The position numbers and the translations under genes are program-made. Positions 8,785 through 16,204 of a stretch of 64,000 bases of DNA are shown here, piece by piece. How positions within the stretch are numbered: the first letter of the stretch is position 1; the number at the start of each line of letters is the position of its first letter. A model generated the notes under the pieces. It had not been told where the DNA came from. It made no database searches and saw only the letters and a list, made by a program, of their open reading frames with translations. This DNA comes from Rubrivirga marina (GTDB lineage: Bacteria; Bacteroidota; Rhodothermia; Rhodothermales; Rubricoccaceae), in NCBI RefSeq assembly GCF_002283365.1, contig NZ_MQWD01000001.1, positions 3,009,749 through 3,073,748 of the forward strand. Direction: 5' to 3'.

Positions 8785-8913
8785 AGCTAACAGGGGGCCA
8801 CTCAGCCGCGTGGGGCAAGCAGCACGATGTGTGGGCGAAGCTAGGGAAGCGCGGGCGGTCGGACGAGCCGGCAACACTCACGCCCCACGTCGGCCTGCAG
8901 GGGCGGGTTCTGC
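8785..8913 (-). repeat. attC8 (belongs to cassette 5)
   Basis: Core boxes are AGCTAAC (8785-8791) and GTTCTGC (8907-8913). The CCACTCAGCCGC and CGGCCTGCAGGGGC arms are conserved. Confidence 0.9.
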
Positions 8914-9432
8914 TGCCAGCCGCTTCGTGAAGTGGAGCACCAAGTCGTCGTCCACGACTACGCGCTCGCCCGGCACCACGATCCGGTCTGAGTACGCCAC
9001 GCCACACCCGTCGGGGACGTACCCGAGTCGGACGTAGAGCCGCTGCGCCGACCCGTAGTCCGAACCGAGGCCGACGCCGATCCCGACGACGGCGCTCCGC
9101 TCGCGGGCCGCGTCCTCCGCCGCTCGGACGAGCGCTGCCCCGAGTCCACGTTCGCGGAACGGCGGGAGCACGTTGAGGTCCTGGATCTCCGGCACCTCCG
9201 CTTCCCGGAAGGGCGGGTAGTCGGGGTGCCAGTTGAGCGTGACGTAGCCGGCGAACTCGCGCTCGACCTCGGCAACGAAGACGCGGCGGCGGTCCGCTCG
9301 CTGCTCGTCGAGGTAGCGTTCGTACTGCTCCGCCGGCTTCGACCAACCGATCCCTGCGAAGGCGGCCTCGATCACGGGCGGGTCCGAGTCCTGGAGCGGT
9401 CGGATGGCGGTCTGGGACGGGTTCGTCTCCAT
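8878..9432 (-). CDS. Cassette 5: GNAT-family N-acetyltransferase
   Basis: A 184-residue acetyl-CoA-dependent acyltransferase. The N-terminal strand-helix (IRPLQDSDPPVIEAAFAGIGW) leads to the conserved strand VFVAEVEREFAGYVTLNWH. The acetyl-CoA-binding motif A follows: LNVLPPFRERGLGAALVRAAEDAA (about residues 88-111), with the R/Q-x-x-G-x-A signature as RERGLGAAL. The region continuing SAQRLYVRLGYVPDG matches the motif B end of the fold. The C-terminus enters attC8. GNAT genes are among the commonest integron cassettes; the substrate (antibiotic, small amine or protein) cannot be inferred. Confidence 0.9.
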   Translation of the reverse strand: METNPSQTAIRPLQDSDPPVIEAAFAGIGWSKPAEQYERYLDEQRADRRRVFVAEVEREFAGYVTLNWHPDYPPFREAEVPEIQDLNVLPPFRERGLGAALVRAAEDAARERSAVVGIGVGLGSDYGSAQRLYVRLGYVPDGCGVAYSDRIVVPGERVVVDDDLVLHFTKRLAAEPAPAGRRGA

Positions 9433-9457
9433 GACGAGCGCCAGCGTTCACCTGGCA

Positions 9458-9580
9458 GCAGAACGATTGGGCGTTCAGCGGCCGGCGGCCGCTGGTGGTG
9501 TGACGAAGCTACGCGGCTGGCGGCGCCGCGACGGTCGATGGAACTGACGCCGCCGGTCCGCCTGCAACGCCGGGTTCTGC
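9458..9580 (-). repeat. attC9 (belongs to cassette 4)
   Basis: Core boxes are GCAGAAC (9458-9464) and GTTCTGC (9574-9580). It is the shortest complete attC of the array at 123 bp. Confidence 0.9.
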
Positions 9581-9590
9581 GGCGCGGCCC

Positions 9591-10016
9591 TCACCCGAAC
9601 GAGAACACGAGGACGGCCTCCCCGCCTCCGTTCTTAGCGCACCACCGGTCCACGGCCTCCATTGCCCCGACCGTCGCCGCGAACCCCGGCGGCACGCGGG
9701 GCCGTCCGTCCTCGGCCCGGCCCGCCAGCGCGGGGTGCGACTCGTACGTCTCGGCCACCTCCCGGACCTCGGCCGTCGTCAGCCACGAGTGGGCGAGGTC
9801 GTCCTCGGCCCCCGGCCCGTCGCGGAGGTCCCATCGGGTCCCGAAGGGGACGTCGTCGGGGAGGCCCCGGGGCTCGAAGAGCGTGACGGGCCCCCGGACG
9901 CCGGCCATGAGCCCGTAGAGCCCGTAGTTCCGGGGGACGTCCGGCCCCGGCCCGAGGTCCTCCATCTCGCGTCCGGGCCGACGGATGCAGATGTGGGAGC
10001 TGAAGTCGTAACCCAT
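9591..10016 (-). CDS. Cassette 4: uncharacterised protein (141 aa)
   Basis: 141 residues starting MGYDFSSHICIRRPG, with no signal peptide or membrane segment. It has a Gly/Pro-rich middle (NYGLYGLMAGVRGP) and a C-terminal strand AVLVFSFG. I recognise no family. ATG at 10016 gives a start between the attC10 core and the coding sequence; a longer frame to 10073 would run back into attC10. It lies alone in its cassette. Confidence 0.7.
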   Translation of the reverse strand: MGYDFSSHICIRRPGREMEDLGPGPDVPRNYGLYGLMAGVRGPVTLFEPRGLPDDVPFGTRWDLRDGPGAEDDLAHSWLTTAEVREVAETYESHPALAGRAEDGRPRVPPGFAATVGAMEAVDRWCAKNGGGEAVLVFSFG

Positions 10017-10036
10017 GAGGATCGAGCACGAGCGCC

Positions 10037-10160
10037 GTAGAACGATTTGCGATTCAGCCGCCGCGAGCGGCACGGCGACGAGACGAAGCTATGGCGGCGC
10101 CACCGCCCGGACGAAGCAGGACGCTGGAGCGAGCGGTCGGCCTGCAAGCGCGGGTTCTGC
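10037..10160 (-). repeat. attC10 (belongs to cassette 3)
   Basis: Core boxes are GTAGAAC (10037-10043) and GTTCTGC (10154-10160), with the usual arms GATTCAGCCGCCG and GGCCTGCAAGCG. Confidence 0.9.
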
Positions 10161-10172
10161 GGCTCTCGCGAT

Positions 10173-10568
10173 TCAGCCGCCGATCAGGGTCGAGGTCCCG
10201 ACCACACCCAATGCCACCGGCGCGGCCACGAAGGTCAGCGGGATCATGGAGTCAGTGGAGTTGAGGTCCACCAAGGCCGCGGCCCCTACCAGCGCAACGC
10301 CGACGACGGTACCGACTACCGCCCCGATCTTCGCGCCCCTCCTGGAACTCGCCCACCGCGACCGGCTCTCGGAGGTGTCCGCGACGACTTCGGTCGCCAG
10401 AGGCATCGAGGCGTGGGGCTGGCCGACGACTCGGAACGCGCCGCCCTCGCCACGAGCGAGGTACACGCCGACGGGCTCAGACTCGTGTAGCGTGACCTGC
10501 GCCGGAGCGGGCGTCGTGACGAGTGCCGCCACCAAGAGGAGTAGGAGTCGCGCGTAATCCACGGTCAT
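10173..10568 (-). CDS. Cassette 3: small exported membrane protein
   Basis: 131 residues. The N-terminal signal peptide (LLLLLVAALVTTPAPAQ) is followed by a short exported segment (HESEPVGVYLARGEGG), a basic stretch SRRGAKIG, and two hydrophobic segments (AVVGTVVGVALVGAAALV and IPLTFVAAPVALGVVG). The layout resembles small surface or inner-membrane proteins, with no recognised domain. It starts at ATG 10568. About 140 bp between this start and attC11 contains no other convincing gene and may hold a cassette promoter, though I see no clear boxes. Confidence 0.7.
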   Translation of the reverse strand: MTVDYARLLLLLVAALVTTPAPAQVTLHESEPVGVYLARGEGGAFRVVGQPHASMPLATEVVADTSESRSRWASSRRGAKIGAVVGTVVGVALVGAAALVDLNSTDSMIPLTFVAAPVALGVVGTSTLIGG

Positions 10569-10711
10569 TGATGCTTTGTTCGATGAGGTGCCGTTCGGTA
10601 GCTAGGTCCGCCCGATAGAGAGCCCGGATAGCACGGGCTCTGGACCAGGTCTACGGATCTTAACGGTCAGACCGTGGCCTCGCATAGTCCGTGTGCACTA
10701 CAGTCATAGCC

Positions 10712-10839
10712 GTAGAACAGATGGCCGCTTAGCCGCCGGGGCTGGCGGCACTGCGGGTGGACGAGGCAAAGTAGACGCTGATGTTCGGACGAGTCGGGAA
10801 CGCTGGCGCCCCCGGTCGGCCTACAGCGGCGTGTTCTAC
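10712..10839 (-). repeat. attC11 (belongs to cassette 2)
   Basis: Core boxes are GTAGAAC (10712-10718) and GTTCTAC (10833-10839), perfect complements of each other. Arms GGCCGCTTAGCCG and GGCCTACAGCGGC pair with one extrahelical base. Confidence 0.92.
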
Positions 10840-10850
10840 GGCGGCGGTGG

Positions 10851-11219
10851 TCAGAGCGACTCGTACTCTCTACGTTCGAGCGCGTCGCCGCCGGCCTCCG
10901 TCGCAGTGAACCAGTAGATCGGGACAGGGAGTCCAGACCGTTCCAGTGGCGGCTTCCAGATTGCGGGGTCATCGAGCAAGCGGAGTGCAACTTCGAGCGA
11001 TAGCGTCTCTTCGGTCGGTCCTTCCTGCCGACTCCCGTGAAGCTGGACGTGCCCGGCATCAAGGAGGAAACGCATGGCTCTTTCCGCCGCCCGGACTTTC
11101 GCCTCGTGGTCTGCCTCCGGGTACTGAGTGTTGAGTCCCCAGATGACTTCGTAGAGGCCGGTGTAATCCTCGACCCCGTAGCTGACCGCGAGCGACTTGG
11201 CGATGTAAATGTCGATCAT
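10851..11219 (-). CDS. Cassette 2: uncharacterised protein (122 aa)
   Basis: 122 residues, starting MIDIYIAKSLAVSYGVEDYTGLYEVIWGLN, cytoplasmic and mostly helical. A helix EAKVRAAERAMRFLLDAG is followed by SLEVALRLLDDPAIW and a short strand PIYWFTATEAG. Helix-turn-helix-like spacing is possible but not convincing, and I recognise no family. The gene begins about 20 bp inside the cassette, next to the GTAGAAC core of the interrupted attC12. Confidence 0.7.
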   Translation of the reverse strand: MIDIYIAKSLAVSYGVEDYTGLYEVIWGLNTQYPEADHEAKVRAAERAMRFLLDAGHVQLHGSRQEGPTEETLSLEVALRLLDDPAIWKPPLERSGLPVPIYWFTATEAGGDALERREYESL

Positions 11220-11411
11220 CGACTACAGTGCAGCCGCCGTAGAACAGGGGGCCGCTCAGCCGCACAGAGCTGAGGGCACGGGGGCGGGCGGGACCGCAGA
11301 ATACGCCGACGGATGTACAGCGCGAGAACGCTGGCGCTTTGTGTCGGCCTGCAGCGGCGGGATCCTTCCAATCAGGAGACCATCCTTCGGATCCCACTCG
11401 CCGCCGCCGCC

Positions 11412-12503
11412 ATGACCTCCTTCACCGGCCTCGACCTCCACAAGCGCTCCGTCACCGCGACCACGCTCGACGCCGAAGGCGTCGTCGTCGCGACGGCCAA
11501 GATGCCGTGCCGGCCCGACGCCCTCCGGGCCTACTTCGCCCAGCAGCCCGGGCACCACGCGGCGACCGTCGAGTGCACGACGGGCTGGTACTGGGTCCGC
11601 GACGCGCTCGCCGACCGGGCCGACGGCGGCCCCGAGGTCGACCTCACGCTCGCCCACGCCAAGGGCGTCAAGGCCATCGCCGCCGCGAAGGTCAAGACGG
11701 ACGCCGCAGATGCGAGGACGCTGGCCCATCTTCTCCGGACCGACCTCCTGCCCGAGGCCCACATGATCTCCGACGAGATGCGCCCGCTCCGCGACGTGCT
11801 CCGGACCCGGCTTCGCCTGGTCGAGCGCCGGGTGGCCGCCCAGAACTCGGTCGCCCGGCTCCTCGAGAAGCACAACGTCCGCGACGTGGCCGACCTCGAC
11901 GCCTTCGGGAGGCTCCAGGCCGAGACCCACATCGAACAAGCGGAGCTCCTGCACCAGCAGATCAAGCGGCTCGAGAAGCACCTCCGCATCCACCTCGTCC
12001 CCGATGCCGATGTCCAACGCCTGTTCCGCATCCCGGGCATCGGCCAGGCCGTCGCCTTCTCGATCCGCCTCGAGGTCGACGACGTCTCGCGCTTCGAGAC
12101 CGACCGCCAGTTCTTCAGCTACTGCCGCCTCGTCCCGGGCGCCGACAACTCGGGCGACCGGGTCCGCCACAAGCGGTCCCGCGACGGGAACAGGTACCTC
12201 AAGCTCGCCTTCAGCCACGCCGCCGTCCGGGCGATCCAGTACTACCCGGAGGTCCGCGACTGGTACAAGACGAAGCGGCGGCGGAAGCCGGAGGCGGTCG
12301 CCCGGGCGCTCGTGGCCAAGGAGATCGCCCGGGTCGTCTACCATGTCCTCCGCAAGCAGGAAGACTTCAACGGCCGGTTCAAGGGACGCCCCCTGAGCCG
12401 GCTGAAGAAGGAGCAATGGCCGCTCCTCGCAAGCCCGGCCGGTATAACTGGCGACGGCGAGCCCCAAGCTCGACCGCCCTCGGCGGGAATGGGAAGCGAG
12501 TAG
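11412..12503 (+). CDS. IS110/IS1111-family DEDD transposase
   Basis: A 363-residue site-specific recombinase of the IS110 family. The N-terminal RuvC-like DEDD domain shows the first Asp in FTGLDLHKRSV, the Glu in VECTTGWYW, and paired Asp residues in KTDAADART. The C-terminal Transposase_20 domain has LFRIPGIGQAVAFSI, FFSYCRLVPGADNSG and the serine-containing segment RYLKLAFSHAA. Family knowledge: these enzymes are directed to their target by an RNA made from the non-coding end of the element. ATG 11412 gives a start at the conserved first strand. The gene points opposite to the cassettes. Confidence 0.92.
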   Translation: MTSFTGLDLHKRSVTATTLDAEGVVVATAKMPCRPDALRAYFAQQPGHHAATVECTTGWYWVRDALADRADGGPEVDLTLAHAKGVKAIAAAKVKTDAADARTLAHLLRTDLLPEAHMISDEMRPLRDVLRTRLRLVERRVAAQNSVARLLEKHNVRDVADLDAFGRLQAETHIEQAELLHQQIKRLEKHLRIHLVPDADVQRLFRIPGIGQAVAFSIRLEVDDVSRFETDRQFFSYCRLVPGADNSGDRVRHKRSRDGNRYLKLAFSHAAVRAIQYYPEVRDWYKTKRRRKPEAVARALVAKEIARVVYHVLRKQEDFNGRFKGRPLSRLKKEQWPLLASPAGITGDGEPQARPPSAGMGSE

Positions 12504-12782
12504 CGGGCCGCCTCGGGGGCTCTCGCCCCGACGGCCCAAGCCGCCGACAGAGATCTGGGACGCCGAGCCCCGACGCTCGGCCGTCGTCGTGACCGACGGC
12601 GAGAGCCCGAATGGGGGTGTGGCCCGCCAGCGCTTCGAGAAGCGACTGACGAGGACCCTCTCGATCTGACGACGCGGTGCCAAGGCTCCGAGAACCGAGC
12701 GCTCCTCAGACCGAGGGGCGCCGGGCGAGACTGGCCCTACCGCGCCGGAACCGCCCTACTTGACAAAGACCTGATTATGGGG
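12504..12782 (+). ncRNA. Candidate guide (bridge/seek) RNA region of the IS1111-type element
   Basis: The non-coding right end of the IS is long and full of self-complementary stretches (for example GGCTCTCGCC at 12519-12528 with GGCGAGAGCC at 12598-12607). In the IS1111 group this end encodes the guide RNA. A 10-base segment CTACCGCGCC at 12737-12746 is identical to the target flank at 12786-12795, as expected of a guide loop. No RNA ends can be set from sequence alone. Confidence 0.45.
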
Positions 12783-12799
12783 GTTCTACCGCGCCCCGC

Positions 12800-13045
12800 C
12801 TACGACTCGTCTTGACACTGTTTACCTAGCCGCTGCTCAATGCGGATCTGCTCCTTGAACAGGAGAAGCATCGCAATGCCAGTCAGGAGGGCGCCCAAAA
12901 GTCCAGAAAAAACCGACCATGGTGGGGGAGAATAAATCAGTATGCCTTCAGAGAAGTGACATGATGGCCCACCGAGACCAATGGCCATCATAAGCGGTCC
13001 GGATGTCGCCAGCGCTGGGATAAAGGATCGGACCGTGAATGACAT
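12800..13045 (-). CDS. Cassette 1: small membrane protein (81 aa)
   Basis: This is the cassette nearest attI, so the most recently inserted if insertion occurs at attI. 81 residues with two hydrophobic segments (SFIPALATSGPLMMAIGLGG and FSGLLGALLTGIAMLLLF), followed by a charged tail KEQIRIEQRLGKQ, so probably an inner-membrane protein with a cytoplasmic tail. I recognise no family. It is more AT-rich than the intI side. ATG at 13045 lies about 20 bp from the attI core. Its stop TAG (12802-12800) lies just outside the re-joined attC12. Confidence 0.68.
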   Translation of the reverse strand: MSFTVRSFIPALATSGPLMMAIGLGGPSCHFSEGILIYSPPPWSVFSGLLGALLTGIAMLLLFKEQIRIEQRLGKQCQDES

Positions 13046-13061
13046 GTGGGCGAGTAGCGCG

Positions 13062-13068
13062 GTAGAAC
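13062..13068 (-). other. attI core site
   Basis: GTAGAAC on the + strand (GTTCTAC read towards the cassettes) stands between intI and the first cassette, exactly where the attI crossover site is expected. It is complementary to the R box GTTCTAC (12783-12789) of cassette 1, as a circle inserted here would be. Confidence 0.75.
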
Positions 13069-13172
13069 TAATACTTCACTGGAGGGGTCGCCACGATATG
13101 GGACGGATCCGCCCGTATCCCGGCGTCGACACATGATAGCGTCCTCCGAGTGTCGTATCCACGCGCCGACGC

Positions 13173-13201
13173 CGCATAAAGGGCGGGACCGGGGGTTATG
13201 C
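13173..13201. promoter_or_regulatory. Inverted repeat in the intI-attI intergenic region
   Basis: GCATAA (13173-13178) and TTATGC (13196-13201) form an interrupted palindrome about 55 bp upstream of the intI start. It is a candidate operator or accessory integrase-binding site in the attI region. I see no clear promoter boxes around it. Confidence 0.35.
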
Positions 13202-13253
13202 GTGGGGGGCCCCGCGGGTCTAGCGCGGCGGTTGCTCCCCTCGCCCGCGCCCC

Positions 13254-14249
13254 GTGTCCGCCCTCCTCGACGCCGTCCGCGCCGCCGCCCGGACCCGCCA
13301 CCTCAGTTACCGGACCGAGCAGGCCTACGTCCGGTGGGCCGAGCGGTTCGTCCGGTTCCACGCCCGCCGGGCCGGCCGGTTCGTCCACCCCCGAGACCTC
13401 CGCGAGCCGGCCGTCGAGGCGTTCCTCAACCACCTCGCGAACGACCGCGACGTCGCCGCCTCGACCCAGACCCAGGCCCTCTCCGCCCTCCTCTTCCTCT
13501 ACGACGCCGCCCTCGGAGACCCGCTCGACACGATGGCCGGGCTCACCCGGGTCCGGAAGCCGGCCCGGATCCCGACCGTCCTCACGCGTGCCGAGGTGGC
13601 CGCCCTCCTCTGCGGGTTCCGCGGGGTCCACCGGATCGTCGGCGGGCTCCTCTACGGGGCCGGCCTCCGCGTCTCGGGCGCCCTCCGGCTCCGGGTCAAG
13701 GACGTCGACCTCGACCGGCGCCAGCTCACGGTCCACAGGGGGAAGGGGGAGCGCGCGGGTCCGCGCGCGAAGGACCGCGTGGCCCTCCTGCCGGAGAGGC
13801 TCGTCGGGCCGCTCCGGGCCCACCTCGACGAGGTCGCCGACCTCCACCGGCGCGACCTCGCCGACGGCCACGGCGACGTCCCGCTTCCCCACGCGTACGT
13901 CCGGAAGCACCCCGGGGCGGCCCGCGCGCTCGGGTGGCAGTTCGCGTTCCCGTCGGCCCGGGTCTCGGCCGACCCCCGGACCGGGCTCCTCCACCGCCAC
14001 CACCTCTCGCCGTCGGCAGTCCAGACGGCCGTCCGGAAGGCGGCCCGGGCGGCCGGGATCGCGAAGCGGGCGACGCCCCACACGCTCCGGCACTCGTTCG
14101 CGACGCACCTCTTGGAGGACGGGGTCGACGTCCGGACGGTCCAGCACCTCCTCGGCCACGCGAAGCTGGCGACGACGCAGGTGTACCTCCACGTGGCCCA
14201 GCACACGGGGATCCGGGTCCGGAGCCCGCTCGACCGGCTCGATGTCTGA
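13254..14249 (+). CDS. intI: Integron integrase (tyrosine recombinase, IntI type)
   Basis: 331 residues. The core-binding domain starts ALLDAVRAAARTRHLSYRTEQ. Catalytic residues: Arg in YGAGLRVSGAL (about 139), Lys in GKGERAG, His and Arg in HTLRHSF (about 276-279), His in LLGHAKL (about 302) and Tyr in TQVYLHV (about 310). The IntI-specific insertion is present (LPHAYVRKHPGAARALGWQF followed by AFPS..SADPRTG and RHHL), which separates it from XerC/D. It catalyses cassette insertion at attI and exchange between attC sites. GTG 13254 was chosen because it precedes the first helix directly. It diverges from the cassettes, the classical arrangement. Confidence 0.95.
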   Translation: MSALLDAVRAAARTRHLSYRTEQAYVRWAERFVRFHARRAGRFVHPRDLREPAVEAFLNHLANDRDVAASTQTQALSALLFLYDAALGDPLDTMAGLTRVRKPARIPTVLTRAEVAALLCGFRGVHRIVGGLLYGAGLRVSGALRLRVKDVDLDRRQLTVHRGKGERAGPRAKDRVALLPERLVGPLRAHLDEVADLHRRDLADGHGDVPLPHAYVRKHPGAARALGWQFAFPSARVSADPRTGLLHRHHLSPSAVQTAVRKAARAAGIAKRATPHTLRHSFATHLLEDGVDVRTVQHLLGHAKLATTQVYLHVAQHTGIRVRSPLDRLDV

Positions 14250-14829
14250 GCCGGCGGCCGGGCCGCACGGCATGTGCCGTGTCAGCCGTGGCCTCATGGC
14301 CCCCTGGGCGGTCACACCCGGTAGGATCGTTCTGCCTGGGGTGCGAAACCCGATGGGGCTCGGGGCTCCGGACCCACGGCGGGGCTCTCCCCGGCGAACC
14401 CGCCCTCGGTGTAGCCGTCGGCCGGGCTACGGAACTTGGAAGCGACGCCCGAGGCGGAGACGGCGAGCGAGTGGCCCTGTGGGGGCGGCGGCCGTCCCCA
14501 CGCCGGCGACGCCAGGCCCAGCGAATCACCCAGCTCCGGGCCAGCGGTCGAGACCCCCTTTCCAGTCATGAGGGCGAAAGTCGCCGGAGAGGCCCGTAGG
14601 GAGGCCAGTACCCCCGCACCACCGTGCCGAGGGGAGGGAGGCGCCACACAGGGGGCGCTCATCCTGGATGAGCCGTGGATGACCAGGCATCCCGGAACGA
14701 AGACGTTCCATACTCGGGGCGCAAGTGGGTCCGACGATGACCCAGAGGCACGGGAGGTACTCGGGCGTTACGCTCGGGTCGCCCTCCCCGTAGTGCGCCA
14801 GTACTACTCGGCCCCAGCCCCTACCGGAC
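14250..14829. other. No convincing gene (580 bp)
   Basis: Frames are open on both strands only because of base composition; none has a domain, a signal peptide or a plausible start context. It marks the outer boundary of the integron on the intI side. Confidence 0.4.
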
Positions 14830-15060
14830 ATGGTGACTGACGTCCTTCCCCCTCGCGTCGCCCCTCCGCCTCGGGACGTTGTCGACCCGTGGGCCGAGGC
14901 GGCAGGTAAGCCGTCGCCCCTGTCGGCGGACCCCGGCCGGATCGGGGCCCTCGCCGACGCCTTCGACGGCGAGGGCCAAGCGGCACTCGCTGACGCCGCC
15001 CGTCGCGCGGCCGTCGGCCTTCGCGGCGGGCATGGGGCCCCACCTCGGGGCGGACGCTAG
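14830..15060 (+). CDS. Small uncharacterised protein (76 aa)
   Basis: 76 residues: a Pro-rich N-terminus (DVLPPRVAPPPRDVVDPW), then a helical acidic segment GRIGALADAFDGEGQAALAD followed by AARRAAVGL. The middle resembles the 83-residue product of 17600-17851 (PLSA, then R-(I/L), a helix ending AD, D..GQ, and an alanine/arginine-rich helix), which supports both being real genes. The function is unknown. Confidence 0.4.
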   Translation: MVTDVLPPRVAPPPRDVVDPWAEAAGKPSPLSADPGRIGALADAFDGEGQAALADAARRAAVGLRGGHGAPPRGGR

Positions 15061-15154
15061 GCCGCTCGCCCCTTCCGCCCGTCCCCGATCGAACCAGCGT
15101 ACCAGCCGGGCCATGACGTGAGCGGCAGCGCGCCCGCACCGGACCCCCCTCCCC

Positions 15155-15676
15155 ATGGGACAACAGCAGCTCCTCCTCCTCGTCCTCGGCGTCGTCCTCG
15201 TCGGGCTCGCCGTCGTCCTCGGCCTCCAGGCCTTCGGGGAGAACCAACGGAAGTCCGAGGTCGACACCTACACGACGATGGGCGTCCAGATGGCCGGCGA
15301 GATCATCGCCTACCATATGAAGCCGGCGGCCACGGGCGGGGCCGGCCAGGACCCGGCCCGCCTGGGCGAGCTGACCATCGCCGACCTCGGGTACCGGGGG
15401 GACGTCGAGGACACGTGGGCCGGGTACGACCGGTCGGGGACCGTGGCCAACGGGGTCGTCCGCTACGTGGCCGCCAGCGAGACCCACCCGTTTCTCCACA
15501 TCCACCCGTACCCGATCGCGGGCGGGCAGACGCGGGTCGAAGTCCACGTGTTTGGGCCGTCCGAGGACTGCGTCGTCGCGCGGAACGACGTACGCGGGGT
15601 CTCTCCGACGTGGTCCGACGGGAAGGGGAACGGGGAGGCGCCAGACAACCCGGACCCGGCCGTCTGCTCCTGGTAG
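15155..15676 (+). CDS. Pilin-like exported protein
   Basis: 173 residues. A strongly hydrophobic N-terminal helix (LLLLVLGVVLVGLAVVLGLQAF) is followed by a charged GENQRKSEVDTY segment, like the exposed N-terminal helix of type IV pilin-like proteins. A globular domain follows, with two C-terminal cysteines (SEDCVV and AVCSW) that could close a disulfide loop. A classical prepilin glycine-phenylalanine cleavage site is not obvious, so a membrane-anchored periplasmic protein remains possible. It is isolated, with no pilus assembly genes in view. Confidence 0.6.
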   Translation: MGQQQLLLLVLGVVLVGLAVVLGLQAFGENQRKSEVDTYTTMGVQMAGEIIAYHMKPAATGGAGQDPARLGELTIADLGYRGDVEDTWAGYDRSGTVANGVVRYVAASETHPFLHIHPYPIAGGQTRVEVHVFGPSEDCVVARNDVRGVSPTWSDGKGNGEAPDNPDPAVCSW

Positions 15677-16204
15677 GTGGTCGGGCCCCAGGTGCGCGTC
15701 GAGGAGACGGATACGCGTCGGCGGAGCAGAGGAGACAGCGGCGCCCAGGGAGGTCCGGCCTTCTCTTTGGAGACGGGCGCGCCCACCTCTTCTCCGACCG
15801 TGTCATCCCCGACAAACCCGAGCCGGGCATGAGGTTCAGCCGGATGACCTTCGTCGTCGTGCTCTTCGTGACGGCCCTCGTCCTCGGGCCCCTCGCTCGA
15901 CGCCTCGTCCTGGCTCCTCGCCCCGTCCCGTCGCGCCCCCGCTCCCAGCGGAGCCCGGCGCGCCCGCCCGGTTGTCCGCCTCGCCCCACCGGGCGGCTAG
16001 CGCGGCGGCGAGTACGGAGACGAGGCCGAGGGCGAGGTGGAGCACGGGGCGTGGTGGGATTCGTGCACGGCCGCGGCAGTCCCGCCCCGTAGGCCCCTAA
16101 GATAGCGGTACGTGTTGGGCAGAGAGATGACCGGTTCGTGCGGTTACGACGTTGGCCCACCCACTTCGTCCGACGGTCCTCCGGCTTCTGTCGTACGCGG
16201 ACCC
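15677..16204. other. No confident gene (about 530 bp)
   Basis: Two overlapping candidates with a hydrophobic start exist, one per strand (+ from ATG 15829, TFVVVLFVTALVLG; - from 16045, LALGLVSVLAAALAA). Both turn into Arg/Pro-rich low-complexity tails. They cannot both be real and neither is convincing. Confidence 0.3.

Larger units (their letters stand above)
11361..12782 (+). mobile_element. IS1111-group (IS110 family) insertion sequence in attC12
   Basis: About 1.42 kb between the two halves of attC12. It has a short left end (about 51 bp), the transposase gene, and a long non-coding right end (about 280 bp); this asymmetry is typical of the IS1111 group. Subterminal inverted repeats contain AATCAGG (near 11369, and inverted near 12771). 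No target duplication is evident. The exact ends are ambiguous by up to 3 bp because G runs occur on both sides. Confidence 0.82.
11239..12789 (-). repeat. attC12 (belongs to cassette 1), split by an IS110-family element
   Basis: The left part runs from GTAGAAC (11239-11245) to CCTGCAGCGGCGGG (ending 11360). The missing core box GTTCTAC is found at 12783-12789 on the other side of the IS. Joining the halves restores an intact 129-bp attC with complementary cores. Confidence 0.87.
1..14249. other. Chromosomal (sedentary) integron: intI plus at least 13 gene cassettes
   Basis: An integron-type integrase (+ strand) diverges from a long run of - strand genes, each followed by a similar 123-134 bp attC site; this is the classical integron layout. 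Twelve attC sites and one attI-like core were located by eye. Most cassettes carry one gene, and several stop codons lie inside the attC arm. The attC sites resemble each other closely, which is typical of sedentary chromosomal integrons rather than mobile ones. The array runs off the left edge of the window, so its full length is unknown. Confidence 0.93.

Noticed and set aside
1-13068. CRISPR array as an explanation of the regularly spaced repeats
   Set aside because: Repeats are about 125 bp, imperfect, with inverted-repeat arms, and are separated by whole genes; they fit attC sites and not CRISPR.
15836-16045. Small - strand membrane-protein gene opposite a + strand hydrophobic start
   Set aside because: Only the first 20 codons are hydrophobic; the rest is Arg/Gly-rich low complexity, and the opposite strand looks equally plausible.
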